From Rhodocytophaga aerolata (GTDB lineage: Bacteria > Bacteroidota > Bacteroidia > Cytophagales > 172606-1), in assembly GCF_030503435.1 (NCBI RefSeq), contig NZ_JAUKPO010000033.1, positions 1 to 64,000 of the forward strand: DNA of 64,000 bases. Reading direction: 5' to 3'. Under the pieces are notes generated by a model. The model ran no database searches. It was given only the letters and a program-made list of their open reading frames with translations, and was not told the DNA's origin. Below, one piece after another: positions 54,137 through 63,788 of this stretch (positions are counted from its first letter, which is position 1; each line of letters opens with the position of its first letter). The position numbers were made by a program, and so were the translations under genes.

Positions 54137-56062
54137 TTACAGCACTTTAAATTCGATTCTTCGATTGAGCTGCCTGTTTTTATCTGATGTATTGGGCGCT
54201 ACAAATTGTGTTTCGCCATAACCCGCAAAGGTAAGCCGGCTCTCCTGGATGCCGGCACTTACTAAATAATCATATACACTCTTAGCCCTTTTTTTAGAAA
54301 GCTCCATATTATCGGCATCTTTTCCTACATCATCCGTATGGCCGGATATTTCCATACGAAGGGTTTTGTTTTCGTTCAGGAATTTCACCAGCTTGTCCAG
54401 TTCCGTTTTAGATTTATCTTCCAGCTTGTACTCCCCGGTGGCAAAGAACAGGTTATTTAAGATATCTTTTGCTCCTGACCTGACAGGCTCTAAGTATACA
54501 TCTAACACCAATGGCTCAAATTCCTTCTTCTGGTTTACATCAAAATACAGGCTTTTAAATAAATAGCCTTCTTTATTTACATACAATGCATAAGAGGAGC
54601 CCTGCGTGAGTACAGTCAGGTATTCGCCGGTTTTACGGTCAGCCTGCATGAGCGCATCCATATTACCGGTATTCAAGTTGAATAACTCAATTTTAGCTCC
54701 TATGCGTTGCTTGGTTTTGGCATCATACACCGTACCTTTCAGATAATTACTGGTATGGGCTACGGCAATCTGCTCAGGAATGTCAAATTCATGCAGAATA
54801 CTGCTCAGGTATTGTCTTCCCCGTTTTTCTTCGTGGGAATAATAGCCTTTTTTTCCATCGGCAGTGACAAATAAAGATACCTGGTCATCATGTGTATTAA
54901 TAGGAAAGCCAAGATTTTTTGGCCTGGCCCAGGTATTTTGGCCTGTTCTTTCTGTGGCAAATAAATCAAACCCTCCAAGCCCCAGATGTCCTTTAGAGGA
55001 GAAGAATAATGTCGCACCATTCACATGGATAAAGGGAGACAAATCATCATCCGGGGTATTTACTTCCGTACCCAGGTTAGCCGCTACGCCCCAAACTCCA
55101 TCTTCGCCCATCTGACTCATCCAGATATCCCGTTTTCCATAGCCTCCACGCCTGTCAGAAGTAAAATACAGCGTCCGTCCATCAGCCGACAGAGAAGGCT
55201 GCGATTCCCAGGAAGAGGTATTAACTTTTCCGCCCAAATTAATAGGCATACTCCAGTCATCCCCTACTTTATAGGTAACAAACAGATCGCAGCTACCAAA
55301 ACTTTCCCGACCTTTGCAAGAGGTAAAAACAAGCGTACGTCCATCGGCTGAAATACTGCAAGTGCCTTCATTTTCAGGCGTATTTATACCAGTAGATAAA
55401 GAAACAGGTGAAGTCCACTCGCCATTTTTCAGGTAGCTTACATACAAATTTTCGTCATCGTTGGTAGCCAGTGTGTCGCGGGCCGTAAAGATCAAGGTTT
55501 GTTGATCAGCCGTAAGTACAGGAAAATATTGCAAAGCAAACTTATTGACTGTTTTGCTCAAAGGTTTGGGACTGAATGGCAACGGATGTTTTTTGGCTTC
55601 CAAGGCAAAAAGGCAGTTAGCTAAATTACGCCTGGCTTCGGCAAATTGGGCAGGGCGGGCAGGTTTCAATTCTATAAAACTTTCATAATAATTTTTGGCC
55701 TGTTCATACTCACCTTTGCGCAGGGCAATGTTCCCCAAGGCATAATAAGCAGCTATAAACGGTTTATGATTGGGTTTTAGTTCTACACTCCTGGCATAAT
55801 TTTCCTGCGCCTTGGTATCATTCTGTAACAGTTCGTGAATATTTCCAAGCCGGTAGTATGCTTCTGCATACGCTGGTTCTTTTTCTACAGCCTTGTTTAA
55901 TACGGCAATGGCCTGATCGAATTTGCGGGCAAGCATCAAGGGTTCGGCCTGTTCGTAGTATTTGCGGGCTTTGTCAGAAATAGCTGGTGAAGTGTTCTGG
56001 GCGAAAACCGGAATATAAAGTATCCAGCTAAGGCATAGATAAAGAAGATATTTTTTGTGCAT
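54137..56062 (-). CDS. PorE-like TPR / WD40-propeller / CRD / OmpA-domain protein
   Basis: 641 residues with a signal peptide ending FAQN (no lipobox). TPR repeats occupy about 28-160 (AEAYYRLGNIHELLQNDTKAQENYARSVELKP). WD40-like PD40 repeats of a beta-propeller follow (about 175-420: ISADGRTLVFTSCKGRESFGSCDLFV, LSADGRTLYFTSDRRGGYGKRDIWM). A carboxypeptidase-regulatory-like domain (about 440-515: LKGTVYDAKTKQRIGAKIELFN) precedes an OmpA C-terminal domain (about 535-641: MEISGHTDDVGKDADNMELSKKRA). This order is that of PorE, a peptidoglycan-associated T9SS component, but many paralogues share it. It is periplasmic, anchoring to peptidoglycan by the OmpA domain. Confidence 0.82.
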   Translation of the reverse strand: MHKKYLLYLCLSWILYIPVFAQNTSPAISDKARKYYEQAEPLMLARKFDQAIAVLNKAVEKEPAYAEAYYRLGNIHELLQNDTKAQENYARSVELKPNHKPFIAAYYALGNIALRKGEYEQAKNYYESFIELKPARPAQFAEARRNLANCLFALEAKKHPLPFSPKPLSKTVNKFALQYFPVLTADQQTLIFTARDTLATNDDENLYVSYLKNGEWTSPVSLSTGINTPENEGTCSISADGRTLVFTSCKGRESFGSCDLFVTYKVGDDWSMPINLGGKVNTSSWESQPSLSADGRTLYFTSDRRGGYGKRDIWMSQMGEDGVWGVAANLGTEVNTPDDDLSPFIHVNGATLFFSSKGHLGLGGFDLFATERTGQNTWARPKNLGFPINTHDDQVSLFVTADGKKGYYSHEEKRGRQYLSSILHEFDIPEQIAVAHTSNYLKGTVYDAKTKQRIGAKIELFNLNTGNMDALMQADRKTGEYLTVLTQGSSYALYVNKEGYLFKSLYFDVNQKKEFEPLVLDVYLEPVRSGAKDILNNLFFATGEYKLEDKSKTELDKLVKFLNENKTLRMEISGHTDDVGKDADNMELSKKRAKSVYDYLVSAGIQESRLTFAGYGETQFVAPNTSDKNRQLNRRIEFKVL

Positions 56063-56117
56063 GCTGAATGGCTAATAAAAAGATAGTTTTGCTAACTACC
56101 CATTTATAAATATACAA

Positions 56118-56768
56118 CTAAGGAATATTCATATACTTATGTATCTGCAAAGATACCTCCCATTTCGGGTTGCTTTTGATGTACTCCACAATCAGAGGAA
56201 GCATTTCTTTAGAACGGCTCCATTCGGGTTGCAGAAAAAGCTTACATGCCGGATTCATCCGGTCAGCAAAATCTTCAGCCCAGGCAAAATCACTTTTGTT
56301 ATAGATAATTACCTTCAACTCATGAGCTTGGGCATAAATTCCCTGATGAGGAACTTTGAATTTTTTAGGTGAAAAACAAATCCAGTCCCATTTGCCGGAA
56401 AGCGGATACGCACCAGAGGTTTCAATATTGTTTCGGAAACCATAGGTATGCAAGGTTTCGCAAAGCAAATCCAGGTTGTGCATAAGTGGTTCTCCGCCAG
56501 TTACGACAGCCATACGCCCAGGATACTTCGCTGCTTCCTCCACAATTTGCTTTATTTCTACTTTGGGGTGTGCATCCATATCCCACGATTCTTTTACATC
56601 ACACCAATGGCACCCTACATCACAGCCACCTAACCTGATAAAATAGGCGGCATTTCCCTGATAGAACCCCTCCCCTTGAATGGTATAGAAAGCCTCCATT
56701 AAAGGCAAGGTTGTCGCTTGCGTAGGTACTAGAATTGAATTGGTCAATGGATTATGTATGCTATTCAC
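56118..56768 (-). CDS. queE: 7-carboxy-7-deazaguanine synthase (QueE)
   Basis: 216 residues, radical SAM. It starts LMEAFYTIQGEGFYQGNAAYFIRLGGCDVGCHWCDVKESWD, with the cluster motif CxxxCxxC (CDVGCHWC). MAVVTGGEPLMHNLDLLCETLH and NNIETSGAYPL, then FSPKKFKVPH, are standard for QueE of this phylum. It makes CDG, a queuosine precursor, from CPH4. No other que gene is adjacent. The gene follows the OmpA-type gene on the same strand. Confidence 0.93.
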   Translation of the reverse strand: MNSIHNPLTNSILVPTQATTLPLMEAFYTIQGEGFYQGNAAYFIRLGGCDVGCHWCDVKESWDMDAHPKVEIKQIVEEAAKYPGRMAVVTGGEPLMHNLDLLCETLHTYGFRNNIETSGAYPLSGKWDWICFSPKKFKVPHQGIYAQAHELKVIIYNKSDFAWAEDFADRMNPACKLFLQPEWSRSKEMLPLIVEYIKSNPKWEVSLQIHKYMNIP

Positions 56769-56893
56769 TTATATTGGAACATAAAATTAACTAGTAAAAA
56801 TTCCTTCTCAAGAATTAAAAATCAACAGAGTTTCCTGTTGAATACTGACGAATGAGTAAGAATTAAAATTATTCATTCGTCACTAATCATTCC

Positions 56894-57778
56894 TCATACA
56901 TACACCTTCTTTTGTGCAGCCAATAAGGTATTCTGAAGTAAAGATGCTCTGGTCATAGGGCCAACACCTCCGGGTACTGGGGTTATATAGCTGCATTTGT
57001 CGAAAACTTCATCGTATAAAACATCCCCCTTTAAACTAAAACCGGCTTTTTTTGTGGCATCTGTGACACGGGTAGTTCCTACATCTATAACAACTGCCCC
57101 TTGTTTCACCATATCACCTTTTACAAAACCTGGTATGCCAATGGCAGCAATCAGTATATCTGCCTGCCTGGTTACGGCGGGTATATCATTTGTTTTACTA
57201 TGACATAAAGTAACTGTACAGTTGCCGGGATAACCGTTGCGCCCCATGAGTATACTGATCGGTAATCCTACAATCTGGCTTCGCCCAATCACTACACAAT
57301 GTTTGCCAGCCGTGTCAATACTATTTCTTCTAATCAATTCAACAATGCCATTAGGGGTTGCTGGCATATAGGCAGGCCATCCTTTCACCATCCGGCCCAA
57401 GTTAACCGGGTGAAAACCATCCACATCTTTTTCAGGTAATATTTTGGCAATTATTTTATCTACAGAAATGTGCTTAGGAAGAGGCAGTTGTACAATTAGT
57501 CCATCTACTTCCGCATCCTGGTTTATGGCATCCACAATTTGCAGCAGTTCGTCTTCAGAAATAGATGCCTCGTAGCGGTACAGGGACGACCGGAAGCCAA
57601 CCTCCTCACAATCTTTTACTTTGTGGTTTACATATGTTTCGCTGGCTCCATCGTTGCCAACGAGAACGGCTACCAGGTGCGGAGCCCTTTGGCCATTTTG
57701 CTTCATCCGTTTTACTTCTTCTGCAATTTCCTGCCGGATTTGTAGAGAAATCTGCTTGCCGTCTAAGATTTTTGTCAT
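56894..57778 (-). CDS. folD: Methylenetetrahydrofolate dehydrogenase/cyclohydrolase
   Basis: 294 residues from ATG 57778; the frame extends to 57817, but FolD proteins begin about MTKILDGK as here. Motifs are APHLVAVLVGNDGASETYVNHKVKDCEEVGF (catalytic Tyr and Lys), VDGLIVQLPLPKHI, DVDGFHPVNLG, ATPNGIVELI and VVIGRSQIVGLPISILMGR (NADP binding), and ITPVPGGVGPMTRASLLQNTL. It interconverts methylene-, methenyl- and formyl-THF in the cytoplasm. It is complete. Confidence 0.96.
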   Translation of the reverse strand: MTKILDGKQISLQIRQEIAEEVKRMKQNGQRAPHLVAVLVGNDGASETYVNHKVKDCEEVGFRSSLYRYEASISEDELLQIVDAINQDAEVDGLIVQLPLPKHISVDKIIAKILPEKDVDGFHPVNLGRMVKGWPAYMPATPNGIVELIRRNSIDTAGKHCVVIGRSQIVGLPISILMGRNGYPGNCTVTLCHSKTNDIPAVTRQADILIAAIGIPGFVKGDMVKQGAVVIDVGTTRVTDATKKAGFSLKGDVLYDEVFDKCSYITPVPGGVGPMTRASLLQNTLLAAQKKVYV

Positions 57779-57899
57779 GTATCTAGCTAAATATGTCTTG
57801 TCTGAATAAGGAGGCAAAGTTATAAAATTTGCCGGGTTGGCTCACTAAATTATTTTTAACTCATTCGTAAACTTTTATAAACAATAAACAATCCCTTTT

Positions 57900-58262
57900 A
57901 TGATCATTGTTCTTTTGTACATCGCCATGATTGTGGCAACATTTGCCGGTTACTGGAAACTTTATGAGAAAGCCAACAAACCAGGTTGGGCATCCATTAT
58001 ACCGTTTTATAATCTAGTGGTTTGGTTTGAGATCATTGGAAAACCCTTATGGCATATTATTTTGCTATTTATTCCTTTAGTCAACATCTATGTATTCATC
58101 ACGATGATGACTGGCCTGTGCAAATCGTTTGGTAAACCTGGGACAGGTAATTATATGGCAGCTATATTTTTAAGCTTTATCTATGTTCCGTATCTCGGAT
58201 TTTCTGACGATGTGAAGTATGTAGGTCCTGCGGAAGGCACGGTTAAAGCACAAGTTGCGTAA
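57900..58262 (+). CDS. Small DUF5684-like membrane protein
   Basis: 120 residues with three hydrophobic segments: MIIVLLYIAMIVATFAGYWKLY, a YNLVVWFEIIGKPLWHIILLFIPLVNIYVFITMM block, and YMAAIFLSFIYVPYLGF. The KANKPGWASIIPFYNLVVWFEI...K..WW-type signature is that of the DUF5684/signal-peptidase-associated membrane family. The function is unknown. It is divergent from folD (about 120 bp) and closed by a strong bidirectional terminator. Confidence 0.8.
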   Translation: MIIVLLYIAMIVATFAGYWKLYEKANKPGWASIIPFYNLVVWFEIIGKPLWHIILLFIPLVNIYVFITMMTGLCKSFGKPGTGNYMAAIFLSFIYVPYLGFSDDVKYVGPAEGTVKAQVA

Positions 58263-58288
58263 TGCCAGTTAAGCACCGTTCATTTTAT

Positions 58289-58331
58289 AAAAATCAAAGC
58301 CCTGACTCTAAGTGTCAGGGCTTTGATTTTT
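58289..58331. terminator. Strong bidirectional terminator
   Basis: Perfect 18-bp stem (58289-58306 with 58314-58331; core CAAAGCCCTGAC / GTCAGGGCTTTG), 7-nt loop, with A-run and T-run flanks. It separates the convergent DUF5684-like and lepA genes. Confidence 0.95.
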
Positions 58332-58361
58332 ATATTTCTTAGCAACGAAGAAAAGGCTTGC

Positions 58362-60152
58362 TTATGATTCTAACTTCAAAACAGCCATGAAGGCCTCTTG
58401 CGGAATTTCTACGTTACCCACCTGGCGCATGCGTTTTTTCCCTTTTTTCTGCTTTTCCAACAGTTTACGCTTCCGTGAAATATCCCCACCATAACACTTA
58501 GCCAATACGTTTTTGCGCATCGCTTTTACAGTTTCTCTGGCAATAATTTTCTGACCAATAGCTGCCTGAATAGCTATTTCAAACATCTGGCGAGGCAATA
58601 ATTCACGTAGTTTCTCGCATAAGCGTTTACCCCAGTCGTATGCTTTATCCCGATGTACAATAGCTGACAGGGCATCTACCTTCTCTCCATTGAGCATGAT
58701 ATCCAGCTTTACCATGGTTGATTCGCGGAAACCTATTAGTTCATAATCCAGCGAAGCATATCCTCTGGAAATGGTTTTTAACCGGTCGAAGAAATCAAAT
58801 ACAATTTCGGATAAAGGCAAGTCAAAGCTTAATTCTACCCTGTCGGAAGTGAGGTAAATCTGATTTTTAATAATGCCCCGCTTATCCATACAAAGAGCAA
58901 TGATGCTCCCTACATATTCTGATTTACTGATAATCTGGGCTTTAATATATGGCTCTTCAATATAATCAATTAAACTGGGGTCAGGCATTTCGGACGGTGC
59001 ACTGATTTTTACCATTTCTCCACGAGTGGTGTAACAATGGAATTGTACCGACGGAACGGTGGTGATAACCGTCATGTCAAATTCACGTTCCAACCGCTCC
59101 TGCACAATCTCCATATGCAACATACCCAGGAAACCACACCGGAATCCGAAGCCCAGCGCAGCAGATGTTTCTGGTTCCCAAACCAGAGATGCATCATTCA
59201 ACTGAAGCTTTTCCATAGAAGCCCTAAGCTCCTCAAATTCACTGGTTTCCACAGGATATATACCGGCAAATACCATTGGTTTTACATCTTCAAAACCCCT
59301 GATAGCTTCTTTGGCCGGCCGATCAACATGCGTAAGCGTATCTCCTACTTTTACCTCTCTAGCTTCTTTAATACCGGAAATAATATAGCCTACATCCCCG
59401 GCAGAAATATAGGGTCTGGGTTCTTTATCCAGGCGCAACACCCCTACTTCATCGGCTTCATATTGCTTGCCAGTGTTCATAAATTTGATCTTGTCGCCTT
59501 TATTAATCTGGCCGTTGTATACCCGGAAAATAACCTCAATACCGCGGAACGAATTAAATACAGAGTCAAAAATAAGGGCCTGCAATTCGCCTTTAGGATC
59601 ACCTTCTGGAGCCGGAATGCGCTCAACGATAGCAGCCAGAATGTCGCCAATGCCAATACCTTCCTTACCACTGGCATGAATAATTTCTTCCCGTTTGCAA
59701 CCGATCAAGTCTACAATCTGGTCAGAAACTTCTTCAATCATGGCTCCCGGCAGGTCTATTTTATTCAATACCGGTATAATTTCCAGATCTTGGCCAAGGG
59801 CTAAATAAAGATTAGATATCGTTTGTGCTTCAATACCTTGGGCTGCATCCACAATTAATAAAGCTCCTTCGCAAGCGGCTATAGAACGGGATACTTCATA
59901 CGAAAAGTCAACATGCCCGGGTGTATCGATCAGATTCAGTACATATTTTTTGTCTTTATAGACATAATCCATCTGGATGGCGTGGCTTTTAATGGTAATG
60001 CCTCGCTCGCGTTCCAGATCCATGTCGTCTAATAGTTGTGCCTGCATGTCGCGTTTCTTCACAGTCTGGGTAAATTCCAGTAAACGATCGGCGAGAGTGC
60101 TTTTGCCATGATCAATGTGTGCAATAATGCAGAAGTTCCTAATATTTTCCAT
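58362..60152 (-). CDS. lepA: Elongation factor 4 (LepA)
   Basis: 596 residues, the standard length. The GTPase domain starts with [20 protein letters not shown] (P-loop), then [33 protein letters not shown] and [11 protein letters not shown]. Domains III-V contain [19 protein letters not shown], and the LepA-specific end is [48 protein letters not shown]. It back-translocates or remodels ribosomes under stress. It is monocistronic, with a short upstream region. Confidence 0.98.
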   Translation of the reverse strand: MENIRNFCIIAHIDHGKSTLADRLLEFTQTVKKRDMQAQLLDDMDLERERGITIKSHAIQMDYVYKDKKYVLNLIDTPGHVDFSYEVSRSIAACEGALLIVDAAQGIEAQTISNLYLALGQDLEIIPVLNKIDLPGAMIEEVSDQIVDLIGCKREEIIHASGKEGIGIGDILAAIVERIPAPEGDPKGELQALIFDSVFNSFRGIEVIFRVYNGQINKGDKIKFMNTGKQYEADEVGVLRLDKEPRPYISAGDVGYIISGIKEAREVKVGDTLTHVDRPAKEAIRGFEDVKPMVFAGIYPVETSEFEELRASMEKLQLNDASLVWEPETSAALGFGFRCGFLGMLHMEIVQERLEREFDMTVITTVPSVQFHCYTTRGEMVKISAPSEMPDPSLIDYIEEPYIKAQIISKSEYVGSIIALCMDKRGIIKNQIYLTSDRVELSFDLPLSEIVFDFFDRLKTISRGYASLDYELIGFRESTMVKLDIMLNGEKVDALSAIVHRDKAYDWGKRLCEKLRELLPRQMFEIAIQAAIGQKIIARETVKAMRKNVLAKCYGGDISRKRKLLEKQKKGKKRMRQVGNVEIPQEAFMAVLKLES

Positions 60153-60309
60153 TCAACCGGATAAGTGTTCTAAATTTTGATTTGCAAAAATAGTAATAAA
60201 ATTACTTACAGACTATGTAAATTACAGGCCATTAGCCACATTTTCAAAACATTTATTTTTATTGTCATCAAGTTAATTCTTCACCTATACACGTAAACTA
60301 TCACTTTTC

Positions 60310-61026
60310 ATGCAGCAAGCTCTATTTAACTGGTCTGGAGGGAAAGACTCAGCGTTGGCTTTGTATACCATATTACAACAAAAAAAGGTTGACGTACAGT
60401 ATTTGCTTACCTCTGTAAATAAACAGTACAACAGGGTATCGATGCATGGTGTTCGAACGGAACTTTTGCAGCAGCAGGCACAACATATTGGTATACCGCT
60501 GCATCTGCTTTTACTACCGGAGATGCCCAGTATGGAAATATATGAGCAGGAAGTAAAGGCTACCCTTCGGTTTTTTGAAGAAAAAAATATTCGGCTTTCT
60601 GTTTTCGGTGACATTTTTCTGGAAGATTTAAGAGCTTACCGCGAATCTCAACTAGCCAAAGCTAACTGGAAAGCCGAATTTCCGCTATGGAAGATACCTA
60701 CTTCAAAAGTGATGCAAGAATTTCTGGACCTAGGCTTTAAAGCTATTGTGGTGTGTGTCAATAATCAGTACCTGGATCAATCTTTTGTAGGCCGGATTAT
60801 TGACCGATCATTTATTCAAGATCTGCCAGATACGGTAGACATTTGTGGGGAGAATGGCGAATATCATTCTTTTGTATATGACGGCCCTATCTTTCAAAAG
60901 CCTGTTTCTTTTTCACTGGGTGAAACAATTTACCGGACTTATCCTGGTTTAAAGACGGATACAGATGCTCAGCCTCCGGTTACTGGGTTCTGGTTTATGG
61001 ATTTACTGCCAACGGATGATGTATAG
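60310..61026 (+). CDS. Dph6/MJ0570-like ATP-pyrophosphatase
   Basis: 238 residues. The N-type ATP pyrophosphatase P-loop is FNWSGGKDSALALYTIL (SGGKDS). The domain-specific end is VDICGENGEYHSFVYDGPIF, shared with diphthine-ammonia ligase (Dph6) and archaeal MJ0570 proteins. ESQLAKANWKAEFPLWKIPTSKVMQEFLDLGFKAIVV has the E.P.W family pattern. Eukaryotic Dph6 amidates diphthine, but bacteria lack diphthamide, so the bacterial role (a different amide or thio transfer) is unknown. It is divergent from lepA and transcribed alone. Confidence 0.88.
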   Translation: MQQALFNWSGGKDSALALYTILQQKKVDVQYLLTSVNKQYNRVSMHGVRTELLQQQAQHIGIPLHLLLLPEMPSMEIYEQEVKATLRFFEEKNIRLSVFGDIFLEDLRAYRESQLAKANWKAEFPLWKIPTSKVMQEFLDLGFKAIVVCVNNQYLDQSFVGRIIDRSFIQDLPDTVDICGENGEYHSFVYDGPIFQKPVSFSLGETIYRTYPGLKTDTDAQPPVTGFWFMDLLPTDDV

Positions 61027-61313
61027 AGTATTGTTGCGAATGTTCTTGTTGCATGTATCCATACAAATGGTGGCGTAGTTGACTTATTATGAGTTTACTA
61101 GCCAAACCCGAAGAGGTGGAGTTTTCTTTTTTGTGGCAACAGGTAGTGTTTAATTCTCTCAGCACAAATCAACTATATTCCTTCCTTCGCCCTCTTTTCT
61201 AAAAACTACTTCTTACCTTCCGGCAGATAATCAACATGTAACTTTGGCTTGATTTATGAACATATCAACTCAAAAAAATTATAGTATTTTGTAGCTGATT
61301 CGCGAAACAAGCC

Positions 61314-63581
61314 ATGTGGCAAAAATTCTGGTATTCTTTTCCTGTACAATTACTGCTGTTGCATGGTAAAAAAAACCTGTGGTTGCTTTTTTTCTGGGCT
61401 ATCCTTTTTAGTATAGTGCTTCAACAAATCGGAACCATCTTTGGCGTTCCTTTCTTGTTTTTAGATCCGGAATATAATCACCAGGTTGGTTTTCAAGGAC
61501 TCTTTATTTTAGGCCTATCCCTGGGTGCCTTCAGTATGGCCTTTCATATTGCCTGCTATATCTTAGATGCACACCGCTTTGGCTTTTTGGGAAATGAATC
61601 TAACCCTTTTACAAAGTTCTGTGTAAACAACAGTGTCTTGCCTATTTCGTTTTTAATCACGTATCTGGTATGCTTTGTCCGGTTCCAGCTAGCTAATGAG
61701 TTTGAAAATCCGGGGCCTATTCTTTTGGAAGCTTCCGGACTTGTATTAGGTTATACGCTTACCGTAGCCGCCTTATTTTATTACTTTATCAGCACCAACA
61801 AAGATATATTTAAGATACTGGCAGGAAATGTTAACCAACAACTTACTAGAAAAAGGAAGATCAGCCGTACCAATGTCCTGAAAAAAGTAGACCAGGTAAG
61901 GCGCAACCGTATCCGGGTTGATTATTTTTTCACGTCCAGGCTCCGCTTTCAGCCAGCCAATAATGACCTGATTGATTTATCTGCTGCTTTAAAAGTATTG
62001 CGGCAAAACCACCTGAATGCATTTATTATTCAGTGTTTTGTGTTCGCGCTGATCATCAGCTTAGGTATTTTCCGCGATAAACCAGGGTTTCAGATTCCGG
62101 CAGGTGCCAGTATATTATTGTTTTTCACGCTGGCCACCCTACTTGCCGGAGCTATTTCTTTCTGGCTTAACCGATGGTCGGTAACGGCTTTTCTGGGCTT
62201 GCTGCTACTTTTTAATTTACTGGTAAAAAAAGATCTCATCCAGACAGAATATGAAGCCTTTGGGTTAAACTATATTACACAGAAGGCAGATTATTCTCTC
62301 AACAATTTGCGGCATTTAAGTAACCATGAGAATTTTAAACAAGATGCCGATTCAACCATTGCTATTTTGGAGAGGTGGAAAAGCAAATTCCCAAAAGGCG
62401 CTAAACCAAAAATGATTTTTATCTGCACCAGTGGAGGCGGTCAGCGGGCAGCCGTATGGACAATGCGGTCTTTGCAAACGGTAGATAGCCTGTTAAACGG
62501 CAAGCTTATGCAGCATACGATGTTAATGACAGGGGCTTCCGGAGGGTTGGTTGGGGCAAGTTATTACCGGGAACTATACCTTCGCCAGCAGCAAGATAGC
62601 AGCATTAACCGGTACAATGATCAGTATTTAGCTAATATTTCTAAAGACAATCTGAATGCCATTGCCTTTAACCTGGTAGTGAGTGACCTGTTCTTTAAAT
62701 ACCAGACCTTTTCTTACCAGGGCTATACCTATTATAAAGACCGGGGCTATGCTTTTGAGAGACAACTGAACCATAATACCGGAGGAATTTTAGATAAAGC
62801 AATGGCTGACTACCGGGAACCAGAAAGGCTGGCGAAAATTCCCATGCTGCTTATGGCCCCAACCATTGTAAACGACGGCCGCAAATTATATATCTCCTCT
62901 CAGCCGGTTTCCTATATGAACCGGTCTGTCAATGAAAATATTCCGCTTCTTCAACAGAAATTAAAAGGTGTGGAGTTTATGCGGTTGTTCGAATACCAGG
63001 ATGCTTCCAAATTACGGTTTCTCAGTGCATTACGGATGAATGCTACCTTCCCGTATATTACTCCCAACATTGCTTTACCCAGTTCCCCAGTTATGGAAGT
63101 AATGGATGCCGGCTTATCAGATAATTTTGGGGTGAGTGATGCCGTACGGTTCCTGCACATTTTCCGCGATTGGATCAGCACAAATACGTCTGGTGTTATT
63201 TTTCTTTCTATCCGCGATACCCCTAAAGATGCGCCTATTGAAAAGAATACGGATCAGTCCCTTTTTGAAAAAGTAGTAACGCCGATTGGTAGTTTATATC
63301 AGAACTGGAGCCACTTGCAGGATATCACCAATGATAATAGTCTGGATTTTGCCCATAGCTGGTTCAACGGAAAAATCACCAGGGCAGAACTCATCTATAC
63401 CCCTTACCAAACCATTAATTTTGGAAATATCCTGCCCAAACAAAAAACAAATGGCAAAGTAGTAGAAAGAGTATCGTTGAGCTGGCATTTAACAGAACGG
63501 GAAAAAACCAGTTTGTCTATGGCAATTTATGACTTTCGCAACCAGCGGGCCATTGCCCAGCTGGCCAGAATGTTAAACTGA
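61314..63581 (+). CDS. Patatin-like phospholipase with N-terminal membrane domain
   Basis: 755 residues. The first 330 residues carry several hydrophobic helices (LLFFWAILFSIVLQQIG, LFILGLSLGAFSMAFHIACYI, FLITYLVCFVRF, YTLTVAALFYYFI, then FALIISLGIF and ILLFFTLATLLAGAISFW). The rest is a patatin fold: oxyanion SGGGQRAAVW (about 373), the nucleophile elbow MTGASGGLVGA with S409, and the catalytic D598 in MDAGLSDNFGV (DxG dyad). It should hydrolyse acyl esters at the inner-membrane face; the true substrate is unknown. Similar membrane patatins are common in Bacteroidota. The gene stands alone. Confidence 0.87.
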   Translation: MWQKFWYSFPVQLLLLHGKKNLWLLFFWAILFSIVLQQIGTIFGVPFLFLDPEYNHQVGFQGLFILGLSLGAFSMAFHIACYILDAHRFGFLGNESNPFTKFCVNNSVLPISFLITYLVCFVRFQLANEFENPGPILLEASGLVLGYTLTVAALFYYFISTNKDIFKILAGNVNQQLTRKRKISRTNVLKKVDQVRRNRIRVDYFFTSRLRFQPANNDLIDLSAALKVLRQNHLNAFIIQCFVFALIISLGIFRDKPGFQIPAGASILLFFTLATLLAGAISFWLNRWSVTAFLGLLLLFNLLVKKDLIQTEYEAFGLNYITQKADYSLNNLRHLSNHENFKQDADSTIAILERWKSKFPKGAKPKMIFICTSGGGQRAAVWTMRSLQTVDSLLNGKLMQHTMLMTGASGGLVGASYYRELYLRQQQDSSINRYNDQYLANISKDNLNAIAFNLVVSDLFFKYQTFSYQGYTYYKDRGYAFERQLNHNTGGILDKAMADYREPERLAKIPMLLMAPTIVNDGRKLYISSQPVSYMNRSVNENIPLLQQKLKGVEFMRLFEYQDASKLRFLSALRMNATFPYITPNIALPSSPVMEVMDAGLSDNFGVSDAVRFLHIFRDWISTNTSGVIFLSIRDTPKDAPIEKNTDQSLFEKVVTPIGSLYQNWSHLQDITNDNSLDFAHSWFNGKITRAELIYTPYQTINFGNILPKQKTNGKVVERVSLSWHLTEREKTSLSMAIYDFRNQRAIAQLARMLN

Positions 63582-63590
63582 TTACCCTAT

Positions 63591-63788
63591 TTACTCTTCC
63601 ATAATTTTCTTCACCCGTCCTACCTGACCATCCTCCAGCCGGACTTTTATTCCATGCGGATGCACAGGAGAATTTGTCAGAATATCTTTTACAATTCCTT
63701 CTGTTAAGGTATTGGTCCGTTGATCCTGTTTAAGTACGATGCTTACCAGTAGTCCTGGTTTTATATTTATTCGCCTGGTTCCATCCAT
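63591..63788 (-). CDS. YwbE-like protein
   Basis: 65 residues, complete: GTRRINIKPGLLVSIVLKQDQRTNTLTEGIVKDILTNSPVHPHGIKVRLEDGQVGRVKKI. The HPHGIKVRL.(D/G)G.VGRV end is diagnostic for the YwbE/DUF2196 family of small soluble SH3-like proteins of unknown function. It converges on the patatin gene with only 9 bp between stops. Confidence 0.92.
   Translation of the reverse strand: MDGTRRINIKPGLLVSIVLKQDQRTNTLTEGIVKDILTNSPVHPHGIKVRLEDGQVGRVKKIMEE

Noticed and set aside
59037-59804. 255-codon plus-strand frame
   Set aside because: Antisense to lepA, which is certain; no protein family likeness.
60285-60614. 109-codon minus-strand frame
   Set aside because: Antisense to the SGGKDS enzyme gene.
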